Shown: positions 16,871 to 25,271, counted from the first letter of the stretch. The stretch is 40,975 nt of DNA from Paracoccaceae bacterium (GCA_024742575.1 JANSYF010000027.1:1-40975), one strand, 5' to 3'. The notes: generated by a model not told the origin, from the letters alone. Made by a program: numbers and translations.

Positions 16871-18567
16871 GCGGCCAGATCGTCCATGTTTAAGGCGTAA
16901 AGGTCGTCCGCACCTTGCCGCGCGTGGGTCAGAAAGCCGACATGTTCTGGCAACAGGCGGCGGATATAGAACACCGCCAGACGTTCATGCTTGCCGCCCC
17001 GATCCGCGCGTGCCGCACGCAGGTGGAAATGCGCGCCCAGCACGCGGGCGAAGCCGCGCAGATACGGAACAGAGCCAGCAAAGCGGTCCTGCGCGCCATG
17101 GGCGACCATCCATTCGGTGGTTTCCCGCAGGGTTTCGCAGGCTTGCCAAACAGCCTCGGCCAGATCCGGCAGATCGGCTCGGGCCGCTTCGGCATCGGCC
17201 TCCATCTCGTCAAGCAGGCGATACGCGGCCTCACCGCCATCCATCAGCTTGCGACCAACAAGGTCCATCGACTGGATGCCGTTGGTGCCTTCATAGATCG
17301 CGGTCACCCGCACATCGCGCGAATATTGTGCCGCGCCGGTTTCTTCGATGAATCCCATACCGCCATGCACCTGCACGCCCAATTCCGCAACGTCAATCCC
17401 CGTATCGGTTCCGAACGCCTTGGTGATTGGCGTCAACAGCGCCGCACGTGTTGCCCAATCTGGGTTTCCGGTCGCGGTTTCCATGTCGATCGCCACGGCA
17501 TTGGCCAGCGCGATCGCGCGGGCGGCAAAGGTGTCTGCACGCATCGTCGCGAGCATCCGCCGCACATCGGCATGGTCGGTGATGGAGTTGTTTTCGGTCC
17601 GGCCCTGTTTGCGACCCTCGGCATAGGCCAGTGCGTGCTGGAAAGCGCCTTCGGCCACGCCAATGCCCTGCACGCCAACGCCAAGGCGCGCGTTGTTCAT
17701 CATGGTAAACATGGCCCGCATCCCGTCATTTTCTTCGCCGACCAGCCAACCTGTCGCGCCGTCATACTGCATCACGGCAGTGGGGCTGCCATGCAGGCCC
17801 ATCTTGTGCTCAAGGCTTACCACCTTGAGGCTGTTGGCCACGCCGGGCACACCATTTTCATCAGGGATACGCTTGGGCACGAGGAACAGGCTGATCCCCT
17901 TGGTGCCGGGCACCGCGTCGGGCAGGCGGGCAAGGACAAGGTGGCAGATGTTTTCTGAAATATCGTTGTCACCCCACGAGATGTAGATCTTCTGCCCGGT
18001 GATCGCATAGGTGCCATCGCCCTTTGGCTCTGCCTTGGTGGTCAACGCGCCCACGTCGCTGCCCGCCTGCGGTTCGGTCAGGTTCATCGTGCCCATCCAT
18101 TCGCCGGAAATCAGCTTGGGCAGATAAAGGTCCTTGAGCGTGTCACTTGCGTGATGTTCCAGCGCTTCGATCTGGCCTTGCGTCATCAATGGCGCTAGCT
18201 GGAGGGACAGGCACGCGGCGCTCATCATGTCGTTGACCGCCGTGGTCATCGTCATGGGAAGGCCCATGCCGCCATAGGTCGGGCTAGCGGCAATTGCGAT
18301 CCAGCCGCCTTCGGCAATGGCGCGGTAGCCATCGGCATATCCCGGAGACGTGCGCACGATCCCGTTCTCAAGCCGCGCGGGGTGCAAATCACCAGCCCGC
18401 TGAAGCGGTGCCAACACCTCTTCACACAGCTTGCCCGCCTCGGTCAGGACTGCTTCGACCGTTTCAGGTGTGGCTTCGGCAAACCGCTCTGTCGCGGTAA
18501 CCTGATCAAAACCTACGACGTGGTCGAACAGGAAACGGAATTCGGAAACAGGGGCGCGGTAGGGCAT
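16867..18567 (-). CDS. Long-form acyl-CoA dehydrogenase (DmdC-like)
   Basis: This flavoenzyme introduces an alpha-beta double bond into an acyl-CoA. The 566-residue protein is longer than the usual 380-residue enzymes and carries the extra C-terminal domain of the AcdA/DmdC type. Blocks include LTEPQAGSDVGAL (about 163-175), VHGGMGFIEETGAAQ and IYEGTNGIQ, where Glu at about 426 is the catalytic base. DmdC in roseobacters oxidises methylmercaptopropionyl-CoA from DMSP, and this protein is of that size and kind. General fatty acyl-CoA substrates are equally possible, as no other dmd genes are present. Start 18567 is preferred because AAGGA lies nine bases upstream; at 18576 it would abut the codon. 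Confidence 0.9.
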   Translation of the reverse strand: MPYRAPVSEFRFLFDHVVGFDQVTATERFAEATPETVEAVLTEAGKLCEEVLAPLQRAGDLHPARLENGIVRTSPGYADGYRAIAEGGWIAIAASPTYGGMGLPMTMTTAVNDMMSAACLSLQLAPLMTQGQIEALEHHASDTLKDLYLPKLISGEWMGTMNLTEPQAGSDVGALTTKAEPKGDGTYAITGQKIYISWGDNDISENICHLVLARLPDAVPGTKGISLFLVPKRIPDENGVPGVANSLKVVSLEHKMGLHGSPTAVMQYDGATGWLVGEENDGMRAMFTMMNNARLGVGVQGIGVAEGAFQHALAYAEGRKQGRTENNSITDHADVRRMLATMRADTFAARAIALANAVAIDMETATGNPDWATRAALLTPITKAFGTDTGIDVAELGVQVHGGMGFIEETGAAQYSRDVRVTAIYEGTNGIQSMDLVGRKLMDGGEAAYRLLDEMEADAEAARADLPDLAEAVWQACETLRETTEWMVAHGAQDRFAGSVPYLRGFARVLGAHFHLRAARADRGGKHERLAVFYIRRLLPEHVGFLTHARQGADDLYALNMDDLAA

Positions 18568-18706
18568 GTGCGGCATTCCTTGAACGTCAGGGCACTTGAG
18601 CAGCGGCTTGGCAATCGCAAGCCGTATCGGTAAGCATCATTGAGCTATTGATGTGACCCTGACGAATGCGGCCAACCCCATCAACAAAAACGCGGCGTCA
18701 TAACCG

Positions 18707-19660
18707 ATGAACACCTCCTCACCTGACCTTTTGCCCGATACTGACGCGGGTCACTCGACCGCAGCGGGTATTCTGCGGTCCGGAGGGTTGGTCGCCTTTC
18801 CAACGGAAACCGTATACGGGCTCGGTGCGGATGCGTGCGATGATCGCGCCGTGGCGCGAATCTTCGAGGCAAAGGGACGGCCAAGCTTCAATCCGCTGAT
18901 CGTGCATTTTGCAGACCTCGACACCCTGAAGCAGCATGTTCACTGGACACCCGAGGCAGAGCTTTTGGCGCAGGCCTATTGGCCCGGTCCGTTGACTCTT
19001 GTTCTGCGCAAGCAGCCGGATAGCCCGATCTCTGAGCTTGTCTCAGCAGGGCTCGACACGATTGCGGTGCGCCTTCCTGCCCACGACTCAGCGCGTGCGA
19101 TCTTGCGGGCGTTTGGTGGCGGCGTCGCTGCACCCTCGGCCAACAGGTCCGGTCAGATCAGCCCAACAACCGCGCAGCATGTGATCGACAGCCTTGGCGC
19201 GCGGGTCGCTGCCATTCTTGACGGTGGTCCCTGCAAGGTTGGTGTCGAATCGACCATTGTCGGACTGACTGACAAACCGGTTTTGCTGCGCCCGGGCGGG
19301 ATAACTGAAAAGGAACTGGCACAGACCTTGGGTCGCCATCTTGCCGTGCGCCACAAGGCAGAGGCGATCTCTGCACCAGGACAGCTTATGTCGCACTATG
19401 CGCCTAACGCGCTGGTGCGCCTCAACGCCACCGAATGGAAACCGGGTGAAATACGCCTCGGATTCGGAGATGTAGATTGCGATCTGAACCTATCCAAAAC
19501 CGAAGATTTGGTTGAGGCTGCGGCGCATCTTTTCGATTACCTGCACCGCCTCGACGCGATGGGAGGTGGTACGATTGCGGTTTCGCCGATCCCGCATGAA
19601 GGGCTGGGTATCGCGATAAACGACCGCCTCAGCCGCGCCGCGGCACCGCGCGAAGGATAA
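18707..19660 (+). CDS. tsaC: Threonylcarbamoyl-AMP synthase, Sua5 type
   Basis: The enzyme makes threonylcarbamoyl-AMP from threonine, bicarbonate and ATP for t6A37 modification of ANN-decoding tRNAs. The 317-residue protein combines the YrdC domain with a C-terminal Sua5 domain. The YrdC part shows FPTETVYGLG (31-40), KGRP (56-59) and PSANRSG (143-149). The linker APGQLMSHYAP (223-233) and a Rossmann-like remainder follow. This longer Sua5 form is normal in alphaproteobacteria. No strong Shine-Dalgarno precedes the ATG. It is divergent from the acyl-CoA dehydrogenase and followed five bases later by an MFS transporter. Confidence 0.93.
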   Translation: MNTSSPDLLPDTDAGHSTAAGILRSGGLVAFPTETVYGLGADACDDRAVARIFEAKGRPSFNPLIVHFADLDTLKQHVHWTPEAELLAQAYWPGPLTLVLRKQPDSPISELVSAGLDTIAVRLPAHDSARAILRAFGGGVAAPSANRSGQISPTTAQHVIDSLGARVAAILDGGPCKVGVESTIVGLTDKPVLLRPGGITEKELAQTLGRHLAVRHKAEAISAPGQLMSHYAPNALVRLNATEWKPGEIRLGFGDVDCDLNLSKTEDLVEAAAHLFDYLHRLDAMGGGTIAVSPIPHEGLGIAINDRLSRAAAPREG

Positions 19661-19665
19661 CCCGA

Positions 19666-20883
19666 ATGACAGAGCGGACAGACCAAAGCCGATTGCCCAT
19701 CGGCCTGATTGCGCTTTTGTCTGCATGCAACTTTGTCATTGGAATGGGCGCCTTTGTCGTCATTGGCATGGTGCCTTTGCTGGTCGCCGATCTGCGGATC
19801 AGCACGGCAGCGGCCGGTGGCGCATTGACGGTCTACGCGCTGTCCTATGCGGTGCTGTCCCCGGTGTTGGTCTCTTTGACCGGGCGCGTCGGGCGCAGGC
19901 GTGTGATCGCGGCGGGGATGGTCCTGTTCGCGGGCGGCGCGCTCCTGTCCGCCTTCGCGCCGAATCTGACGATGCTTTATGTCGCCCGCGCGCTGTCTGC
20001 GGCGGGGGCGGGTCTGGTCACGCCAGTCGGGGCTGCTGTCGTGGCCGCGCTTGCGCCTCAGAGCACCCAAGGCAAGGCCATAGCGGCCTTCTATTTCGGG
20101 CTGACCCTGTCTCAGGCACTTGGTGTCCCAATTGGCGGGTGGATCGCCTACACTTTCGGGTGGCGTGCTGCGTTCTGGATCGTGATGGTGATGGCGCTTC
20201 TGTTCAGTGCGCTGATCTGGCGGCGCGTCCCGGCAGGATTACTGTTCACGCCCGTATCGCTTTCCGATTTGGGCCGCACGTTGAAAAACGGGCTCGTAAT
20301 GGGCGCGGTGCTTTTTACCGCCAGTTATCTGTGCTCGTTTTACGTGCTGTTTACCTATCTTGCGCCACTTTTAGACCAGACCATGGGATATGGCCGGGAC
20401 GGTATCACGCTGGTGCTCTTGCTGTTCGGGGCAGGTGCGGTTGTCGGAAATCTGATGGGCGGGATGCTCAGCGACAGGCTCGGATCGGTGCAAGCCCTTG
20501 TCCTTTTGTGCCTGTGCCAGATCGTTCTCATGCCGCCGTTTTCAGGTCTGCCGATTGAGCACGTGTTTGTGTTGGTGCTCGCCTTCGTCTGGTCAGCCGT
20601 GGGCTGGTCCTTCGTCGCGCCGCAGCAGGTCCGCCTTTTGAAACTGGCCCCGGACATGGCGGGAGTCGTCCTCGCCCTGAATGCGGCGGCGATCTATGTC
20701 GGCTCCGCGTCCGGGTCAGCTCTGGGTGGGCTGATCCAGACGGTCGGTGACCTGACCTGGCTGGGGGCCGCAGGTGGCATTGGGATGCTGGGCGCGCTGG
20801 GCCATCTGCTGTGGTCCCACCGCGCCGCCAATCTCCGTTCTGCGCGTCAGTCGAACTTCCAAAGCGCCGGAACAAAGCTGTAG
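19666..20883 (+). CDS. MFS transporter, DHA1-like efflux family
   Basis: This 405-residue inner-membrane transporter has twelve predicted hydrophobic segments. The loop 2-3 signature appears as GRVGRRRVIAAGM (about 65-77), and a long Gly/Ala-rich helix 4-5 region (ARALSAAGAGLVTPVG) is followed by GGWIAYTFGWRAAFWI. These fit drug or sugar exporters of the DHA1 type; the substrate is unknown. GAAGGA lies about ten bases before the ATG. Its last 37 bases overlap the end of the convergent MBL hydrolase gene, and no terminator can be placed between them. Confidence 0.9.
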   Translation: MTERTDQSRLPIGLIALLSACNFVIGMGAFVVIGMVPLLVADLRISTAAAGGALTVYALSYAVLSPVLVSLTGRVGRRRVIAAGMVLFAGGALLSAFAPNLTMLYVARALSAAGAGLVTPVGAAVVAALAPQSTQGKAIAAFYFGLTLSQALGVPIGGWIAYTFGWRAAFWIVMVMALLFSALIWRRVPAGLLFTPVSLSDLGRTLKNGLVMGAVLFTASYLCSFYVLFTYLAPLLDQTMGYGRDGITLVLLLFGAGAVVGNLMGGMLSDRLGSVQALVLLCLCQIVLMPPFSGLPIEHVFVLVLAFVWSAVGWSFVAPQQVRLLKLAPDMAGVVLALNAAAIYVGSASGSALGGLIQTVGDLTWLGAAGGIGMLGALGHLLWSHRAANLRSARQSNFQSAGTKL

Positions 20884-21815
20884 GCATCGCCGTCGCGCAT
20901 CACATGCCCGACACCGGGGAAGGGGAAGTGATAGCCCAGAACCGCCATCCGATCCGTCGCCGCCATATCCAGAAGCCGCTTGCGCGTCGCCACGGTCTGA
21001 TCTCCATCCGCGTCGAAACTATTATACCACTCCGGATGCGCAAAGTTGGTGTAGGCGTGGCTCATTGCATCGCCCAAAGCGATTAATTGCCGCCCGCCGC
21101 TTTCAACGACCACAGCCATATGGCCGGGCGTATGACCGGGCGAATCGATCACCCGCACGCCGGGCACCACTTCGAACCCGTCCGACATCAACTCCCATTC
21201 GGCCCCATCGACGTTGATCGAGTTTTGCGCACCAACGACGAATTGTTGCATCTCGGCGGGAACCTGCGACGCCAACCCATCTTGCGTCCAGTAATCATGT
21301 TCGGTCTCGCCAAGGTAATAGGCCGCGTCGGGAATGATCGCTTCGTCGAAGTCGTCACGTATGCCCCAGATGTGATCCGGGTGCGCGTGGGTGATGACAA
21401 CATGCGTGATGCCAGACGCGTCGATGCCTGCTGCATCCAGATTGGCCCAAAGCCGCCCCGCTGTGTCCATGAACCGGTTGCCCGACCCGACATCGACAAG
21501 AACGGTGTTGTCCCCGATCTCGACGATCAGGTGGTTGGTGTGGGATGTGTTGGTTTCGGTCGACAAATAGTGCGCGGCCAGAAACGCCTGCACCTCGGCC
21601 GGATCCGCATTTACGCCCAACCCATCGGTCGGCAGGCTCAGATAGCCGTCCGACACGATGGTGATCTTGGCTTCGCCCATGGTGAAACGGAAATAGGCCG
21701 GGTTGCCACCCTCGGGCCCCCCGAGTTCGGCCAGCGCCTTTGTGCCCGGAAGCGCAAAGGCGGGCATCGCGGCGGCGGTTTTCAGGAATGACCGGCGTGT
21801 GGGGCGCAAAAGCAT
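20847..21815 (-). CDS. Tat-exported MBL-fold metallo-hydrolase
   Basis: The 322-residue protein begins with a twin-arginine signal (TRRSFLK, residues 6-12, then a hydrophobic stretch ending near KALA at 26-29), so it is exported folded to the periplasm. The hydrolase domain has THAHPDHIWG (142-151), DSPGHTPGH, GDAM and GYHFPFPG, typical of AttM/quorum-lactonase-like or alkylsulfatase-like branches. Start 21815 is set by GGAGGAG at 21821-21827; a reading from 21890 lacks one. It is divergent from a TRAP binding protein gene and overlaps an MFS gene by 37 bases at its 3' end. The substrate is unknown. Confidence 0.9.
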   Translation of the reverse strand: MLLRPTRRSFLKTAAAMPAFALPGTKALAELGGPEGGNPAYFRFTMGEAKITIVSDGYLSLPTDGLGVNADPAEVQAFLAAHYLSTETNTSHTNHLIVEIGDNTVLVDVGSGNRFMDTAGRLWANLDAAGIDASGITHVVITHAHPDHIWGIRDDFDEAIIPDAAYYLGETEHDYWTQDGLASQVPAEMQQFVVGAQNSINVDGAEWELMSDGFEVVPGVRVIDSPGHTPGHMAVVVESGGRQLIALGDAMSHAYTNFAHPEWYNSFDADGDQTVATRKRLLDMAATDRMAVLGYHFPFPGVGHVMRDGDAYSFVPALWKFD

Positions 21816-21896
21816 GATGTCTCCTCCCAGAGATAAATTCAAATTTGTGAATAACATTACTGCGCGTCCTGCTGCAATTCTGATTTGCATGCTTCT

Positions 21897-21943
21897 CGCA
21901 ATGGGGGAATAAATGATGTTTATTCCCCCATTGCGGTCTTTTT
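21897..21943 (+). terminator. Very strong intrinsic terminator in the MBL/dctP divergent gap
   Basis: CGCAATGGGGGAATAAA (21897-21913) and its exact complement (21919-21935) form a perfect 17-bp stem with loop TGATG, followed by GTCTTTTTGTC. The orientation is plus. The only plus-strand genes upstream are tsaC and the MFS gene, more than 1 kb away across the opposite-strand MBL gene. A seven-codon frame (ATG at 21889, stop at 21910-21912) runs into the left arm. The promoter for dctP lies downstream, so dctP is shielded from upstream transcription. Confidence 0.85.
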
Positions 21944-21999
21944 GTCTTTGCGATCAGGGCGTTCTTGGCGATTCTAGGAGGTGATGCTTTGCGAACGAT

Positions 22000-22028
22000 T
22001 TGCAACTGGATGGGGGAACACTTAGATA
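22000..22028 (+). promoter_or_regulatory. Predicted sigma70-type promoter of dctP
   Basis: TTGCAA (22000-22005) and TAGATA (22023-22028) have the ideal 17-base spacing. Transcription would begin near 22035, giving a 50-base leader. The leader contains a small GCTGC-AGT-GCAGC hairpin (22037-22049) and an AGGAGG at 22072-22077 before the ATG at 22085. Confidence 0.5.
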
Positions 22029-22084
22029 CCGACTGCGCTGCAGTGCAGCAGCGTGGGAACATAGCTTCATACAGGAGGCGCGGA

Positions 22085-23134
22085 ATGACCTTTCTCAAGA
22101 CAGCCGCTCTCACCGCCATGCTTGGCATCACCGCAACCACTGGTATCGCGCAAGAGGTCACTCTCCGGTTCCAGCACTTCGTGTCGCCCAATTCAGCGAA
22201 CCCAAAATATTTCCTCGATCCGTGGGTGGAAAAGGTCGAAGCCGAGTCGAACGGCCGGATCAAGATCGAGATCTATCCCTTCATGCAGCTCGGCGGCAAA
22301 GCCACCGCGCAATATGACCTGATCCGCGATGGCGTGATCGACGGCGGCTGGGTGATCCCCGGTTATACGCCGGGTCGTTTCCCTGAAGCCGAGGCGTTGG
22401 AATTGCCCTTCATGGTCACCAAAAGCGCCGAAGAAGCCTCGCGCGCGGCGTGGGAATTCACGCAAAAACACCTGATGGACGATTTCGCAGATGTGCATCT
22501 AATCGCCGCCCACATGCATGGGCCGGGTATCGTGCACAAGAAAGGCGCGGCCATCGAAGACCTGAGCGATTTCGCGGGTCTCAAACTGCGCGGCCCGTCG
22601 CGCCCCGCAACTCTGCTGCTCGACAAGCTGGGGGCCGAACCCATCGGACTGCCCGTGCCGCAATTCCCCGAGGCGCTGTCAAAAGGTGTGGTCGATGGCG
22701 GTGTGATCACATGGGAAATGTCGCCCTCGCTCAAACTCGACGAGCTGACCGACAGCCACACGGACGTGGCAGGCGATAAGTCGCTCTACAACCTCTATTT
22801 CATCTGGGCGATGAACACCGACAGCTACAACGCGCTGCCCGATGATCTGAAGGCTGTGATCGACGCCAATTCGGGTCTGGAAACGTCCGCGATGGCGGGT
22901 CGGGCCCATGATACGGGCGACCACGACGGGTTTGTCGTGATGGAAGACGCCGGAAACGAGATCGCCAAGCTGAGCGAAGAGGTCACCGCGCAGATCGTGG
23001 CGCTGGGCGACGAGGTCACGCAAGACTGGATCGCCGAGATGACCGAGCGTGGGCTTGATGGCGCGCAACTGGTCGAAGACGCCCGCGCGGCGGTCGAAGC
23101 GACCCGTGGCACCGCGACAGGTACAGACGGGTAA
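22085..23134 (+). CDS. TRAP transporter substrate-binding protein (DctP family)
   Basis: This periplasmic solute-binding protein belongs to a tripartite ATP-independent transporter, which takes up organic acids or similar anions. The 349-residue precursor has a signal peptide (hydrophobic 6-20, Ala-Gln-Glu cleavage near 22). DctP landmarks follow: FPEAEALELPF, LRGPSRPATLLLDKLGAEPIGLPVPQFPEALSKGVVDGG (the conserved ligand-arginine region) and an acidic C-terminal helix. Start 22085 is set by AGGAGG; the upstream in-frame reading from 21965 lacks a signal peptide at its front. The DctQ and DctM membrane subunits do not follow: the next genes are on the other strand. It must use permeases encoded elsewhere. 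Confidence 0.92.
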   Translation: MTFLKTAALTAMLGITATTGIAQEVTLRFQHFVSPNSANPKYFLDPWVEKVEAESNGRIKIEIYPFMQLGGKATAQYDLIRDGVIDGGWVIPGYTPGRFPEAEALELPFMVTKSAEEASRAAWEFTQKHLMDDFADVHLIAAHMHGPGIVHKKGAAIEDLSDFAGLKLRGPSRPATLLLDKLGAEPIGLPVPQFPEALSKGVVDGGVITWEMSPSLKLDELTDSHTDVAGDKSLYNLYFIWAMNTDSYNALPDDLKAVIDANSGLETSAMAGRAHDTGDHDGFVVMEDAGNEIAKLSEEVTAQIVALGDEVTQDWIAEMTERGLDGAQLVEDARAAVEATRGTATGTDG

Positions 23135-23155
23135 AACGTCTACAGTGCTAAGGGC

Positions 23156-23197
23156 GACGCGGCATCCGTGCCGCGTCGTTTTGCGTTGACGCAAAAC
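23156..23197. terminator. Double hairpin between dctP and the 57-codon gene
   Basis: GACGCGGCA (23156-23164) pairs with TGCCGCGTC (23169-23177), followed by GTTTTGCG: a terminator for dctP. The T run is itself the left arm of a second hairpin, GTTTTGCGT-TG-ACGCAAAAC (23178-23197). The second hairpin may help end transcription from the minus-strand rsmD side. Confidence 0.75.
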
Positions 23198-23210
23198 CAC
23201 CCGCGCGGGA

Positions 23211-23384
23211 TCAGTCTTCCCGGTCCCAGCGCTTCCAAAGCAGGGACAAGAGTGTTTCTCCGGCCAGCGGTGTGGTGCAATCTGCCATCAACACCGGCCC
23301 ACCGCGCACGGGTGACGATGTCTCGGTCTGCGCGCGCATCTCCAGCATGCGCAACTCTTCAAGGGTCGGGCTGTAGATATCCAT
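23211..23384 (-). CDS. Small unknown protein downstream of rsmD (57 aa)
   Basis: This short gene reads MDIYSPTLEELRMLEMRAQT and onward to a C-terminal LLSLLWKRWDRED, with one Cys near the middle and no membrane segment. Support: the start codon is 12 bases after the rsmD stop, with TAGGAT placed six bases before the ATG. The frame is open for 57 codons, and the gene ends just before the double hairpin at 23156-23197. I do not recognise the family. It is acidic at the start, with a Trp/Arg-rich end, and is likely co-translated with rsmD. No function is assigned. Confidence 0.7.
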   Translation of the reverse strand: MDIYSPTLEELRMLEMRAQTETSSPVRGGPVLMADCTTPLAGETLLSLLWKRWDRED

Positions 23385-23396
23385 GAAGAGATCCTA

Positions 23397-23969
23397 TCAC
23401 AGGTCAGCCAATTCCCCAAATCGCAACACCGTCACATGCGTGTCTCCGTAGCGCCGCGCGTCCAATCGGGTGAACCCCTCGGGCGCCAGTTGCGGTGCGC
23501 TCTCTTCCCAAACGATCAGTGCACCGTCGGCCAACCATCCACCCTTTACCGCAGCCGCCAGTGCCTTGTCCCCAAGCCCCTTGCCGTAGGGTGGATCAAG
23601 AAACACCAGCGTGGCCTGCACGCCGTCACACGGCGGCAACCGCGTGGCATCCCGCGCGATCACCCGCGCCGTTTCGCAGCGCAACAGCTTGAGGTTTTCC
23701 TTGATCAGAGATTGCGCCTTGCGCCCGTCATCGACAAACACGGCCGACACCGCGCCGCGCGACAGAGCCTCCAGCCCCAGCGCCCCGGTCCCGGCAAAAA
23801 GGTCGAGCACATGCGCGCCGTCAAACGGATAACCGAACCGCCCGCCCGCCAGCATGTTGAACAGGCTTTCGCGCACCCGGTCGGTCGTTGGTCGCAGATG
23901 CGCACCGGGATCACCCTTGCCCACATTGGCAAGCGCTCGCCCGCGCCATGTGCCTGCGATAATCCTCAC
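23397..23969 (-). CDS. rsmD: 16S rRNA (guanine(966)-N(2))-methyltransferase RsmD
   Basis: RsmD methylates G966 of 16S rRNA during small-subunit assembly. The 190-residue protein opens with MRIIAGTWRGR, has RPTTDRVRESLFN (26-38), the SAM-binding stretch DLFAGTGALGLEALSRG (56-72) and the catalytic DPPY (125-128). All of these are hallmarks of RsmD. The start codon is GTG at 23969, overlapping the stop of the flavoprotein gene (GTGA). The gene is followed by a 57-codon unknown gene. Confidence 0.95.
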   Translation of the reverse strand: MRIIAGTWRGRALANVGKGDPGAHLRPTTDRVRESLFNMLAGGRFGYPFDGAHVLDLFAGTGALGLEALSRGAVSAVFVDDGRKAQSLIKENLKLLRCETARVIARDATRLPPCDGVQATLVFLDPPYGKGLGDKALAAAVKGGWLADGALIVWEESAPQLAPEGFTRLDARRYGDTHVTVLRFGELADL

Positions 23970-25177
23970 GCCTTGAGCAGCGCCTTGAGGTCGGTGGCGG
24001 GATCGCTCACCGCCTCTGGCGTAGGCGACTTGCCGCTTTCAATCAGCCGCTTGCCCACCATGTAGGCGCGCGGATCGTTCATCGCGTCGATCGCCAGCAA
24101 ACGGTCGCCTGCGTAGTACCAGAATGACACCACACCGTCCTCGCCCTGCCGCGTGACGATCCGATCATATCCAGTGCTCAGCCCTGCGATCTGAAGCTTC
24201 ACGTCATACTGATCCGACCAGAACCACGGTTTCGCCTCGTAAGCCCGATCCGCACCCAGAATGTTGTCCGCCACACATTCGGACTGGTCGATGGCGTTGC
24301 CCACGCTTTCCAGCCGCATCTGCTGACCGTTCATCGGGAACGAGGCGCAATCGCCCGCAGCCCAGATATGCGGGTCCGACGTGCGTCCCTGTGCATCCGT
24401 GGCGATGCCGTTCTCGATCCGAACGCCTGCCGCTTCGGCAAGCTGCGTGTTCGGGACAATCCCCACACCCACTAGCACAAAATCCACCTCGACAGTGCTG
24501 CCATCGCTTAGAACAGCACCCGTCACCCGACCGTCCGTGCCGGTCAGGTGATCCAGCCCGACGCCTTCGCGGATATCGACGCCATGCTCATGATGCACGT
24601 CACGGAAATAGGCCGACGTCTCGGGCGCTGCGACCCGTTGCAGGATGCGGTCGGCCATCTCAACCAGCGTCACGGTCAGCCCCAGCTTGGCCGCCACCGC
24701 TGCGGCCTCCAGCCCGATATACCCGCCGCCGACAATCAGCACCCGCGTGCCCTGGGTAAAGTGGGGGGCCATGGCGTCAACATCCGCCAACCCGCGTACC
24801 ACCATCACACCGTCCAGATCGCCGCCAATGCTGGCCGGCAAACGGCGCGGGGTCGAGCCGGTGGTCAGCACCAGATCGTCGTAGTGCAGCACGTCATCAC
24901 CCACGGTCAGCGTTTGCGCCGCCGGGTTAATCGCTGCTACCGGCGCGCCCAACCGCAACGTGATGTCCTGTTCCGCATAAAAACTCTCGGGTCGAAGATA
25001 GAGCCGATCGCGCTCCATCTCACCCAGCAAATAGGCTTTCGACAAAGGCGGTCGCTGGTACGGCGGATAGGGTTCTTCCCCGATCAGGGTGATCTGACCA
25101 TCAAAGCCCTTGGCCCGCAGTCGTGCGACGCACGACGATCCGGCTTGGCCTGCACCGACAATAATAACGTGTCTCAT
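23966..25177 (-). CDS. Ferredoxin/rubredoxin reductase-like flavoprotein
   Basis: This is a 403-residue FAD- and NAD(P)H-dependent reductase of the putidaredoxin/rubredoxin reductase type, which passes electrons to a small iron protein. It has the FAD site GAGQAG (8-13), the YPPYQRPPLSKAYL block (37-50), the NAD site VGGGYIGLEA (149-158) and the second FAD block IWAAGDCASF (271-280). The C-terminal reductase domain follows. Start 25177 has an AAAAAAGG seven bases upstream; a reading to 25450 is antisense to the peroxiredoxin gene and is rejected. An alkane hydroxylase gene lies 650 bases upstream on the same strand. A role as its electron donor is attractive but unproven, since no rubredoxin or ferredoxin gene is in the window. 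Confidence 0.9.
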   Translation of the reverse strand: MRHVIIVGAGQAGSSCVARLRAKGFDGQITLIGEEPYPPYQRPPLSKAYLLGEMERDRLYLRPESFYAEQDITLRLGAPVAAINPAAQTLTVGDDVLHYDDLVLTTGSTPRRLPASIGGDLDGVMVVRGLADVDAMAPHFTQGTRVLIVGGGYIGLEAAAVAAKLGLTVTLVEMADRILQRVAAPETSAYFRDVHHEHGVDIREGVGLDHLTGTDGRVTGAVLSDGSTVEVDFVLVGVGIVPNTQLAEAAGVRIENGIATDAQGRTSDPHIWAAGDCASFPMNGQQMRLESVGNAIDQSECVADNILGADRAYEAKPWFWSDQYDVKLQIAGLSTGYDRIVTRQGEDGVVSFWYYAGDRLLAIDAMNDPRAYMVGKRLIESGKSPTPEAVSDPATDLKALLKA

Positions 25178-25202
25178 TGATAAACCTTTTTTCGTCGTGC
25201 CA

Positions 25203-25230
25203 TTGGTCTGGTTGCGCGCGACCCTATATG
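25203..25230 (+). promoter_or_regulatory. Possible promoter of the peroxiredoxin gene
   Basis: TTGGTC (25203-25208) and TATATG (25225-25230) are 16 bases apart and end about 40 bases before the ATG. They lie in the divergent gap with the flavoprotein gene, where a sigma70-type promoter is expected. Confidence 0.4.
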
Positions 25231-25271
25231 GCAGAGCATCCAGAATGCAATTCATCAACGAGGGACTAACG

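Noticed and set aside
15551..16900. Long plus-strand frame (449 codons) across yqgE end and the MBL gene
   Set aside because: It crosses two well-supported genes on other frames and shows no family motif.
16915..17958. 347-codon plus-strand frame inside the acyl-CoA dehydrogenase
   Set aside because: Shadow of a highly conserved enzyme gene; Cys/His-rich random-looking translation.
21965..22084. N-terminal extension of the TRAP binding protein
   Set aside because: It would bury the signal peptide; the AGGAGG site and signal sequence fix the start at 22085, and the predicted promoter lies inside this stretch.
23168..23386. 72-codon plus-strand frame after dctP
   Set aside because: No ribosome site; it starts inside the dctP terminator and is antisense to the better-supported 57-codon gene.
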